DNA of 64,000 nucleotides from Podospora pseudocomata (lineage: Eukaryota > Ascomycota > Sordariomycetes > Sordariales > Podosporaceae): assembly GCF_035222375.1 (NCBI RefSeq), contig NW_026946366.1, positions 1,488,001 through 1,552,000 on the forward strand, in the 5' to 3' direction. The translations under genes were made by a program, and so were the position numbers. The notes under the pieces were generated by a model. That model saw only the letters and a program-made list of their open reading frames with translations. It did not search any database and was not told the DNA's origin. Below are positions 54,335 through 64,000 of the stretch, piece after piece; within the stretch, counting starts at the first letter, position 1, and each line of letters starts with the position of its first letter.

Positions 54335-57300
54335 ATGGGGATTGCATCCTGCCTCGAACCTCGATTCCGTGCGGCCAACCCAAACACCCCACCCGAGGTG
54401 CTCACACCAGACTCGGCCTCTTATAGTTCAAGACAGTCCGAGGAGAGGACCTGGAACCCGCCTGCTCCTCTCTCCCCTCCCATGTCACACTATGATCCGG
54501 CCGTCAAGGCAAACGACATGTCGTCGTCGTCTAACAAAGGCCCGGAAGAGCGCAGGGATACGGGGTCGGATCATAACGCACCAAGGCAACAGCTTCCATC
54601 TCTGAGCAGCATCTTTGGGCCACCAACCCAGATTCGATCCTTTCACTCTCCTCTTTCCGAGCGCCCTGGCTCCTATCCGGCCACCTCACCATTGGATCGA
54701 CCTCCTAGCTCAGTTCCAAGCTTGGACAGACCATTCTCTTCGTCATCGTACTTTCCACCCGCGACGACATCCACTGCTTCACAGCCGCGAAGTGTACTGG
54801 ACCCTAGGTATCAGGAACGTCCCCAGATTCCGGCCCTGTCCCGGGTTTTCCCTGGACCGCTTTCACCTCATTCACGAGAGGAACAGCAACCAAGGCCAGA
54901 TAGCCGACTCGAGTACACTTCAGGAGGACAATGGTCGGTGCAACATGAGGCCAGCAAAGAGTATTCGCTCGGCAGCCGTGGGGAAACGACCTACAGGCCG
55001 ACGGCAGAGAGATACCCTGCTCACCTTTCAGGGACGAGTCGCGATGAGGGAAGACACATGGAATATCGGGAGCAATTAACACCACAGACACCATCGCACA
55101 CTCTTCCTGCCACTCCGACCAGCAGCGCCCCATCTGAGGGGGCCCCCGCAAAGGATGGACTGGGGCCCAAGATCTGGACAGGGACACACTTTCTGCCACG
55201 GTTCGTCAGAGCTGCCGAGGTGCCTGGTGAAGGAATGTGCTACTTTTACGATGATGGGAGTCATTGCAAGACAGTGATTGACGGGGAGCAAGTCAATGCT
55301 CACTGGGGAGTCACCAAAGCTGGAAAGCCCCGGAAGAGGCTTGCTATCGCCTGCGTCACCTGCCGTGAGAAGAAGATCAAGTGCGATCCGGATTACCCGC
55401 GCTGTGTCCAGTGCGAAAAGTTTGGCCGTGTTTGCAAGTTCAAGAATGCGTGAGTCTAGAAGCCTGCTGTCTTTTTCTGCTATTGTGCATGGGGGCCTGT
55501 TTCGTATGCTAAACTATGGTTAGTCCTCGAGGTGGTCACAACGCCTCCTCTCCGTCCACGCCTCCTGCCGAGTCGGAGGATACACGGAGGCTTGGAGGTT
55601 TGATCAGAGGCCCTACCGACTACACACGACCGGGTAGCCACTCGAGCGGTTCTGTCTCGCCCAGAACGACGCTCCGACACCCGAGCCCCGATATGCCCAC
55701 CTCTGCACCTGCGAAGCGTATTCGAATTGGCTACGATCACTACAGCCCGGCGACCAGTGTACGCTCACCGATGGGACCAGTGCCCGACACCTCCCGCCAA
55801 TCCCTGCCATGGCGGCAGTCAGAAACGCTCCCTCGTATCCACGAGGACATCTTATGCAGAGCGTGGCAAACAGACCCGTATGTGTCCGACCCTGAATCTG
55901 TGACTAGCACCATTGCCTCCGTCTTTGTACACACGGAGAGCGCAGCACTTCGCTTCCTCCCTCCGAAACCGTCTTTCCACACATGGGTTCAGAACAGCGC
56001 TCACAGAAAATCACCAGAAGACCTGATGCTCGTGTATAGCATCCTCGCCATCGGTGCCGTCCTCTCGCGGTCCGGTTCGAGGAGCGTTGCGCACGAGTAC
56101 GCCCAGGTGGCTCGGTACGCCGCAGAACGCTCGCAGCCGTCGCTCCAGCTGGTTCAAGCCAGACTTGCCCTTGCCATGCACTACCTCGCTGTCTCGAGAC
56201 AGATCGACGCGAACGACATGCTGAGCAGGGCCATTTCTACAGCGATGTGGCTACAGTTGAACGTGGAACTTGACCATGTGGGAGAAAACGATTCGAGGGT
56301 AACCCCTTGGGGTTTGACAAGGCAAGAATATGCCGAGTGTCGGAGACGGACATTTTGGTCATGTTGCCTGATGGAGCGGCTTAACGAGACGTTTGCAACT
56401 CGACCGGTCACCATCAACAAGGACGACATCTTTCTCCGGCTCCCAGCAGCGGATACTACGAACTTGGACGACCGAGCGCCCCATTTCGACCCGATGCTGC
56501 GTCCGCTATCCGAATCAGCCAGGGCTGGAATCATGTCCTATCTGATTCAGATCACAGCTATGTGGGGTGATGTCATGACATTTATCAACAGAGCCTCGCG
56601 CCGGGGAGAGCCCTACGATGCCGGGTTTGGTGATTTCCACCGTCGAACTATCGCCACCCTTGATGCTTGGGAGTCTTCTCTGCCGGAAAGGCTCCAGTTT
56701 CTGCCTGCGAGGTTGGAGATGGTCTCACCTGAAGATCAGGGCCCGCTCATACTTTTACACATCGTCCATCACCTGACGAGAATCAAGCTCCATCGGCACG
56801 TTCACCTGCGAGCTTTACAGCCCGCCACAGTCCATGACTTTATCGGCGTTTCTATGAAACATGCTGCCAAACTCCTCGAGGTGGCAGTGGCAGTGGCGCA
56901 GGCACAAGTCATCACCCCGCCCCCGTTCATCAGCACCGGAATCCTCGAAGCGATGGACGTTCTTTCATCAACCGGCTGTGGATCCGAGCTGCCGGGGTTG
57001 GTCGACAGATTTGCCGTGGCGAGAAGCGTGCTGGAGGTGCTTGGGACAAGCTGGGAGGATGCCAAGGTTCACTGCATGGCGATGGATCACCGGCTGGAAA
57101 GACTGATCGATCTGGGCGACTGGATGGGCAAACTTGGCCGAGTGGGACGGGAAGGCGTCGAGGTTCAAGGCACGACGGTGTTTGAATCTGAGACGGAAGA
57201 AGGCGTGGTGGTGATGCGGTGGCGGATGCCTGACGGGATGGACAGGAGATTCCCAAAGGAGATGGATCTTGTTTACTCTGGTGTTGTGATGGGAAAATGA
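54335..57300 (+). CDS. Zn2Cys6 transcription factor with fungal-specific regulatory domain
   Basis: Two exons, join(54335..55449, 55524..57300), with a 74-bp intron containing a TGCTAAAC branch site, give 963 residues. Unusually, the zinc cluster is central: CVTCREKKIKC followed by CVQCEKFGRVC at about residues 343-370, pattern CX2CX6CX6CX2CX6C. The intron falls just after it. The first 280 residues are Ser/Pro-rich and disordered. A conserved block (GTHFLPRFVRAAEVPGEGMC, then HWGVTKAGKPRKRLAIA) leads into the cluster. The C-terminal half is the fungal transcription factor domain (PF04082 type), including RRRTFWSCCLMERLNETFAT near residue 650. A central cluster with this leader block is an orthologous group kept across filamentous ascomycetes, but I cannot name it with certainty. 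The 14.8-kb gene-free upstream region fits a developmentally controlled regulator. Confidence 0.92.
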
Positions 57301-60161
57301 TGTTGGATATGAGACGGCCATGTTGATAGACATGGTTTGGGGGGCGACTTTTTCCATTTTCCTTTTTTATCCACTCTTCTTTTTTTACACTTTGTATACC
57401 TAGCGGGTTTTCGCATGGGCCATTTTTATTTTTATTTTTTGGTTTGTTTTTTTGTCTAGCATGCATGCACGATTTATCATTGCAACGGAGTTTTTTTGGC
57501 TTTATGGGTTTTGGAATTTCAAAAAGGGATGGAAGGGATGGAAGGGATGGAAGGAGGGAGGAGGAAGATCTGTTCTTTTTTCTTTTTTTTTCTCATTGTC
57601 TATATTTCTTGTTGTCTTTTTTCCCCTTCTCTCTCTTTACAGACACACAAGCTTATACCCTATTTTGTGTCTTTTTTTTTATTACCCGTTTTGTTATTTA
57701 CAACACACACCTACTACCTATTACCTCACCTACCCACCTAGCTGCATATCTTGATGGAGACACACTATCATCCTGAATTCTTTGCCTCGAATGGGGGGGG
57801 CGGGGGGTGAAGGATGATTAGAGATGGAAGGGGAAAAAACAAAAATGAAATACAAATTGCAAGATTTGGTTGGATGAAAAGATCTGACTTCGGGCATAAC
57901 ATACATTTTGGTTCGTTCACTCTTGCTGTTTGAATGTGACATGACGAAATACCTCGCTCTCGGAACGGGATGGAATATGGTATGTCACACATACAGGATG
58001 TAATCAGCGTGGCTCGCTCTCCACAGTCGGATGAGCATGTATGATTTCGGCATTACCGGCGTCGGGTAAGGTAGGTAGGTTATACGACGGTGGAGGGTGG
58101 AGGGGTGGAGGGTTGAAAGGTAAGGAAGGGGCGGTATTCATGGGGATGGATGACAAAGGGGGGTCCGAGGTGGGGGGGGGGAGGGGGTGAGCGGAATGGA
58201 TTTTGTTCTTTGCCGTTTTCTAGAAAATGCCAAGGAATTTGTTTTGGGGCAGTTGGGGGGGAAGAGAAAGGATCAGATCGTGGGAAGGTGGGAAGGTGGG
58301 AAGGTGCGGGAGGGTCACATGAACCAGGCCGGGGAAAGGAAGGAAGGAAGGAAGGAAGGAAGGAATGGGATGATGATGGTTGGAGAGGTGAGATGGGGCT
58401 ATTGGTGGCCTTGTCGATAGCGGTACGTAGAACGTGGTAGTGTACCTACAGGAGGATTGGGGTGGGTGGACCAGTACTTTGAATTGTGCGAATGGATTTT
58501 GGGGTCACAACCGCTGGAGGAGAAATGGGAGATGCTGCACACGTACGGATACGACAGTACGCGCTTGGAGGCTGACAGACGAGGTAGACAGAGATTGAGC
58601 GCTTGAGTGCAAACGTGGTGATAACATGTTGCGGGGAAATTCAAATGCGAGTCAACCAAACTCGATCTTTCATGAATTGAAACCCCAGCCAGTGTCAAAG
58701 GGAGGTGAGAGTTACCACTCCAGCACGGTTGATCAGCGCCTTTCTTTTCTGTGACGAGTGACATGTTCAAAAGCAGCGACGACGTCAAACTCACGCACTC
58801 CCGTCTTCCAAAAATTGAAACACCCGACCGAACATTCCCGTGCCACAAACAGACATTACCGCCTGTAGCAGCCCTGAGACCAAAAACAAAAAAAGGACCA
58901 CGCAGCAGAAGATTCCTTCCTTCAGGCTTCCATGCAGGATTCCATGCAAGCCAATATCTTATGAGTGAGAGAGTCCCTTGGTACATGAGGCTAATGCATG
59001 CAGTGAGAATTAAAACTCAAATATTCGTGTGTGTCTGTGTTGGTTTTAAACATGCGACAGAAATGGTGAGTGGTGAGTGGTTGATAGCACCTGCCTATTT
59101 TGGGGTGGAATTTTGAGGGAGGGTGGTATGGCGGTAAGGAACGTGCTAGAGAAAAAAGGGGGGAAGGTGCGATGAGGTTGATTTTAGACGCGCGCTACCC
59201 GCACAGGTTTTGCAGGTGTGAGGTTCTGTGGGATTTGTTGGGGGGAATAGGGAGGGCTGTGTTGAAGGTGCATGTGGAGTTGAGGTGGGTGAGTGGTTTC
59301 TGAAACAATGATAGATGTTAGTGATGAGTTTGGTGGGGTTGGTGAGTGGTGGGTGAGGGTGAGAATTTGATTGAGTGGGTGATAAGTGAGAGTAAGTGGG
59401 ACGTGAGCAGGAGAATGCTAAATCTTTAAATAAATGGGTTAGTTATCTTAAGTAAATGTGACGATGGATTGGAGGGAGGGAGTTTCGAAGCTGTGAATAT
59501 GGGACAGAGCCGAGGATAGATGTAAAGAAGGTAATTCTGGTTGGATGCTCTTGCTTTGGCTATGATGATGACAAAAATCACAGGACGCCAGAATATTTCT
59601 TTGATCTCGCTCCAATTCAACCCCTCAACACCCTACCAAGATACCCTACAAACTTCTATCTCATCATTATCCGCCTTTGCGTCTTTTCATTGCAGCCCTC
59701 TCCACCTTTCTGTTTTCTTCCAAGCACTCTTAATATATCAGATGACCAGGAAACAAGCCATACATAGAAGTGGCCATACCCCACGTTGCCGCCACCAAAG
59801 CCTAATGTGACCACCTGCAGATGTGTTAGAATAGGTATACCTAAACCAACATAGGGTCGGTCTATGGATATATTCCAAAGACGGGCCATTTCTTGGTCAT
59901 CTAACCTAATATCCGCCGCATCCAGCCTCTTGATATATTCCGATCTCAAGGAGCACCCTTAAATTGGGGCTTATTCTCCAGCATATCTCTTATCTGCCTC
60001 TGCAGTGCCTCGGAATGATTCTATCATAGACATCTGCCAGGTCCTCCACCAGAGAATGCGTCAAGAGAAACTTCACCAAAGATTTACTTCTACCCGCTCA
60101 AAGTCATCATGTAACGGTTGCTCCAACGGCCTGATACCCGTAAATTGATCCAAGGGGGTGG
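57301..60161. other. intergenic, simple repeats, possible coding remnant
   Basis: 3' flank of the Zn2Cys6 gene (T-rich, 57330-57700), with GGGATGGAA repeats at about 57527-57556, GGTGGGAA repeats at 58285-58308 and an AAGG run at 58336-58364. On the minus strand, 59656-60110 holds broken short frames (for example SLVKFLLTHSLVEDLADVYD and EYIKRLDAADIRLDDQEMAR) that look like old coding sequence. They have no clear family and may be a lost 3' part of the TPR gene. No intact gene. Confidence 0.45.
58336..58364. repeat. (AAGG)n microsatellite
   Basis: About seven AAGG units in the 3' intergenic region. Confidence 0.9.
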
Positions 60162-63100
60162 CTATATAATGCCCTCTAGCTTTCCGCAACTTCTCGCAGA
60201 TCCCAGGTCTGTGTCAGTTCCTCCTTGTAAGTCAATGTGTCTGGATGTTCTTTCCCCAAGACCTTCTCGCTTAGCCGTACTAGCTAGCTGTAGCGTCTGC
60301 CGATGCATCTGCTCGGCCTCCTCGTACTTCTCCTGGCTATCGAGCACACTCGCAAGGTTGTTCATGCTGGTAAGTGTGCTGGGATGCTCCTTACCCAACA
60401 CCTTCTCACGTAGCTGTAGCGTCTGCCGATGCATCTGCTCGGCCTCCTCGTACTTCTCCTGGTTATCGAGCACAAACGCGAGGTTGTTCATGCTGGTAAG
60501 TGTATCGGGATGCTCCTTGCCCAACACCTTCTCACGTAGCTGTAGCGTCTGCCGATGCATCTGCTCGGCCTCCTCGTACTTCCCCTGGCTATTGAGCACA
60601 AGCGCAAGGTTGTTCATGCTGGTAAGTGTGCCGGGATGCTCCTTGCCCAACACCTTCTCACGTAACTGTAGCGTCTGCCGATGCATCTGCTCGGCCTCCT
60701 CGTACTTCCCTTGGCTATCGAGCACACGCGCAAGGTTGTTCATGCTGGCAAGTGTGTTGGGATGCTCCTTGCCCAACACCTTCTCACGTAGCTGTAGCTC
60801 CTGCCGATACATCTGCTCGGCCTCCTTGAAGCGACCCTGCTCATAATAGCTTGCCCCAAGCTCGGCCATGGACGCCAAAGTCCAATGGTGACCCTCTCCA
60901 AGAGTCCGTTTCCGTATTTCCAGTGCCTCCAGTTGCAACGACTCAGACATGTCCATGCGTCCTTGAAGTTCGTGGGTAGATGCAAGCTCGACCATCGATG
61001 CTGTTGTGTCAGGATGGTCCTCTCCAAGCGTCCGAGTCATTATTTCCAGCACCTTCTTTCGTAACACCTCAGACTCCTCTAAGCGAGCCAGATGGGTGTA
61101 GGTTTCCGCGAGGTCGGCCATGGAGCTAACTGTATTAGGATGTTCATTGCCATATAACACCACGTAACTTTTATAAACCTTCTCCTGCCAAGTTGCCGCT
61201 GTTTCAAAATCCTGATTCTCCGCACACGACAGCGCGAGCTTGGACATCTTTTCGAGCGCCTCCGGGTGCTCTTCGCCTAGGTCATTCTGAAGTCTTTTCA
61301 CGTCGTCCTCGAGCTGCCACACTAGCAGACGTTGTTCGGAAGGTGAATGAAGCTTCTCACGCGATGCCTCTGACAAGAGCTCCGGGTCGAGTTCTGTAAC
61401 AAGCTGATCTAGGCCACTGTCTCGCTCTTTCGAGAGATTTTTTTCTTCTGGAGTGTTGTCAGGTGAGCCGTCCCATTGGTCCGCCGAACTATCGCCTGGT
61501 GAGATGCCTTGGGGTTGACTTGTCTTATCGTTAATAACATGAGTCGTGCTGTCGGTGCTGGGAGCCCTATCCTGAGTATGTTGTTCCAACGACTGCTTTT
61601 GCAACGGTCGGGAGTTGGTAGCAGTAGTCGGCGAGCTCTCTAGCGAGTTCTCCTCGCCAGGACTGGCGTCCGATGGGCGAATCCAGTGTTGGTGCCGGTC
61701 TTTATGTCTCTTCAGGTTGCTCTTCTTCTTCCCTGCATAGGTATACTGACAACCCGGCCAGTCGCATGCCTGTACCCCTGGTGGCTTCTCCTCAGAGACG
61801 AGCTCATTGTCTGACGCTTCCCAGTGTTTCATGGTGTCCTTGTGCCTCTTCAGGTTATCCCTTCTTCCACGCCACCAGCAGCCCGGCCAACCGCACTCCA
61901 CCCGATCCGTATCAGAAATGTTGTTTTCTTGAGCATAATCTGGGTGATAGGTCCATATATGTCGGCTGATGTCCTTTTCTTCCGACTTGCTGGTCCTACA
62001 ACCTTCAACAGGGCACTTGTGAGGTTGTATGTCCTCACTTGATGGATCAGTGTTGCTGGGTTTCGAGGGTTTGGACTGGTTGGCGATGTCAGGCTGCGAA
62101 GCTGCCGCTGCCGTACCTGGAATATTGTTCTCTCGAGCATAATCGAGATGGTGAGTCCAGATGTGTCGATCCAGGTCTTTTATTTCGGCTGTGCTCGCAG
62201 CACAGCCTTCAACAGGACATTTGCAAGGTTTTTCGTGAATTCTGGTGTGCCTCCTAAACACTTGTCAGCGTGGTGATTCTTGGGGAGTAAACTGAACGAC
62301 TCAATTACATACGCAAGATAATCTTCTCTTCCAAACCCCTTTCCACACGTGTGGCACTTGTAAGGTTGCTGGTTTTCAGCGGTTAATGAGTCTTTGTCTT
62401 GATGCAGGATATGCTCTTCATTTGAGTGCCATTCCCTGGATTCAACTCCAGATAATGGAGAGCGCCATGCAAGTAATTTGCCCATTCCAGTGGCACCAAT
62501 GAGACTTTCCTCGGCCATTTCCCCTGTCACTTCCTCACTTTTATCCAGCAATAGCTGAACAACTGCTTGATGGCCCAGTGCTGATGCAGCGCGGATCATG
62601 TTGGCAAATCCATCACTTTTGAAATCGATGGTCGCTTCCCGGTGTAGTAACAGCTGTACTATTTCCTGGTGACCTCGAATGACCGCAGCTCGGAAAGCGC
62701 CCCCATGTCTTATGCTCTTTGCATCGATATCTGCACCATGGTCTAGTAGCATTTGCACAATTTCTCGGTGACCGTAGTGCGAGGCAACCTCAAGGACGCT
62801 ACCGATTGTGCCGTCAAACATCATGTCGTTGATGGCGGCGCCAGATGCCAGCAGCACCTTGACCGTTTCCTTGTGGCCCCCCTCAACAGCCGCGCGAAGG
62901 GCTGTGTTGGGTGGCAAAGAGCTGAAGTATTGGGGATCGTGACCGTTGCGTAGCAGCAGACTTACCACTTCGTGGTGGCCTTTAGATGCAGCAGCTTGGA
63001 GGGCAGATCCATACGTGTAACTCGCACTGTTTGCTTTGGCACCGTGTTGCAACAGTAACTGCACAATCTCTTGGTCGCCTCTTGCTGATGCGACCCCCAG

Positions 63101-64000
63101 AATGTCAGAACCAGGCCTGTCCCAATCACCATCATCGGGATCTGCGCCGCGTGCCAGCAGCAGCCGAACAACTTCAAGGTGTCCTAGGCTTATGGCAGCA
63201 TGAAGTGGACTGCCAACGGACTTGTCTTCAAAACTGACATTTGCGCCCTTATTCAGCAATAGTTTAGTAAGATCCGTGTCACCGGCAACTACAGCCTTCA
63301 ACAGTAGGCTGTCTAGTCGCTGCGTTTCCTCTGCATCCGTGACAATGTCTGGTATTTTCTCTATTTCCAAATGGTCCACCTGGGTTGCTGTTGTTCGATT
63401 CCGGGTGTCGTCACCTTCAGGGCGATATTCCTCTGGCTGAAAGTTGGGGCTATTATAGTGAGCCACGTTGAAATGGCTGTTCCGAAATGTCGATGTCTGA
63501 AAACTGGGCTCGCCCCAGCTAAGATTTTCGACATACTCGGGAATCTGAGAATACTCGCTGAAACGCAGCGGAAGCGTTTGCGAGAAAGAGCTTTCAGGTG
63601 CTCCTGATGCATCAGGTGTAACTGCCTTAAGCCAGGCCTCGGCTGACTCGCGTCCTAGTTGAACTGGCTGAAATTGTAGACGGATATCCTCAAATTTGTG
63701 TGTGGCCGTATACTCCTCTGGACTTGGCGATCCCTGGACATTAGTGTCATCAGGCCATTGCAACGATGTTTCCGAGAAAACTTGCGAATTTTCGTCATTC
63801 CGTACGGCTTGGCTATCGCTATCCGCGGTTTCCCGTAAACCATCATGTTGGTTCTTATTAAAAGGATCCGCGGGTAGGCAATAATAGGCAAGGCGTTCTA
63901 AATGGCCTTTGATGTGCTCGTGCATGATTTTGTTGTCCTCGAAGCCAGTGGGACAAAGGGGACATGGCCGCAATGGTTTGGTGGATGTTCTGAATGCAGC
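60162..64000 (-). CDS. C2H2-ankyrin-C2H2-TPR protein, 5' part outside the window
   Basis: Two exons in view, complement(60162..62253, 62313..64000), with a 59-bp intron (GTATGT...TTTAG) cutting the first canonical zinc finger (YKCHTCGKGF...HTRIH). 1259 residues are visible and the frame is open at the window edge. Order: a CPLCPTGF...HIKGHLERLAYYCLP zinc-finger-like motif of the kind preceding repeats in many fungal receptors; a linker; about eight ankyrin repeats (residues about 230-470 of the visible part); five C2H2 fingers, two of them duplicated (KCPVEGC...RHIWTHH); a disordered linker; and about eight kinesin-light-chain-type TPR units. The four units at 60288-60791 are almost identical. 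In the last unit a 13-base insertion near 60275-60287 changes the frame, giving an abrupt unrelated end. No NB-ARC or NACHT domain is visible. Likely a repeat-based recognition or scaffold protein; ligand unknown. Confidence 0.8.
60288..60791 (-). repeat. four near-identical 126-bp TPR-coding units
   Basis: Units start at 60288, 60414, 60540 and 60666, each 126 bp (42 residues, KYEEAEQMHRQTLQLREKVL core). A diverged fifth unit begins at 60792. The few differences fall mostly at the same codons in every unit; see the findings. Confidence 0.95.

Noticed and set aside
54335-57300. Assignment of the Zn2Cys6 gene to PRO1/NosA/RosA
   Set aside because: Those proteins have the zinc cluster near the N-terminus and a different cluster sequence. 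Here it is at about residue 343.

Overview
The window reads as nuclear DNA of a filamentous ascomycete. Genes carry short GT..AG introns of about 50-155 bp, and the families are fungal: a HET-domain protein, a Zn2Cys6 regulator, a DUF1996 secreted protein and a FLILHELTAI mitochondrial protein. Codon choice and gene content suggest Sordariomycetes, probably Sordariales; that placement is inference. I found no rRNA, tRNA, CRISPR array, or retrovirus- or LTR-like element.

Left part (1-15.6 kb). A HET-domain non-self-recognition-type gene is followed by a secreted G1-family peptidase homologue that has lost both catalytic residues. Then come the glucosidase II alpha subunit (ER N-glycan trimming), divergent nucleoside diphosphate kinase (five exons), a small mitochondrial membrane protein, a short C-terminal-only DUF1115-like gene, a decayed ATP-dependent DNA ligase gene, and SmD3 of the spliceosome.

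Middle part (15.6-39.6 kb). A conserved mitochondrial membrane protein is divergent from a Ubc7-type ubiquitin-conjugating enzyme. These are followed by an auxilin-type clathrin-uncoating J-protein, a 3.1-kb intergenic stretch, a DUF1996 secreted protein and a 1069-residue single-pass membrane protein. An internally deleted pogo/Fot1 DNA transposon sits precisely inside a 21-bp tandem repeat. Then come a Myb/SANT-like nuclear protein, a repeat-rich 3-kb gap with a degenerate roughly 100-bp minisatellite, and a PQ-loop membrane protein.

Right part (39.6-64 kb). A 14.8-kb stretch without recognisable genes lies upstream of a developmental-type Zn2Cys6 transcription factor. After another gene-poor 2.9 kb, the window ends inside a large gene on the minus strand with the order C2H2-ankyrin-C2H2-TPR. 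Its TPR array contains four nearly identical 126-bp units that differ mainly at the same few codons. This is the pattern of rapidly evolving fungal recognition receptors and is the most interesting signal here.

A second, unlisted signal is a strand-specific change in codon third positions inside many genes. They begin C-ending (CGC, GGC, CTC) and switch abruptly to G-ending (AGG, GGG, TTG); the 1069-residue gene does this twice. Most genes are independent housekeeping units. Shared themes are endomembrane work (glucosidase II, Ubc7 for ER-associated degradation, auxilin, PQ-loop protein) and non-self recognition at both ends.
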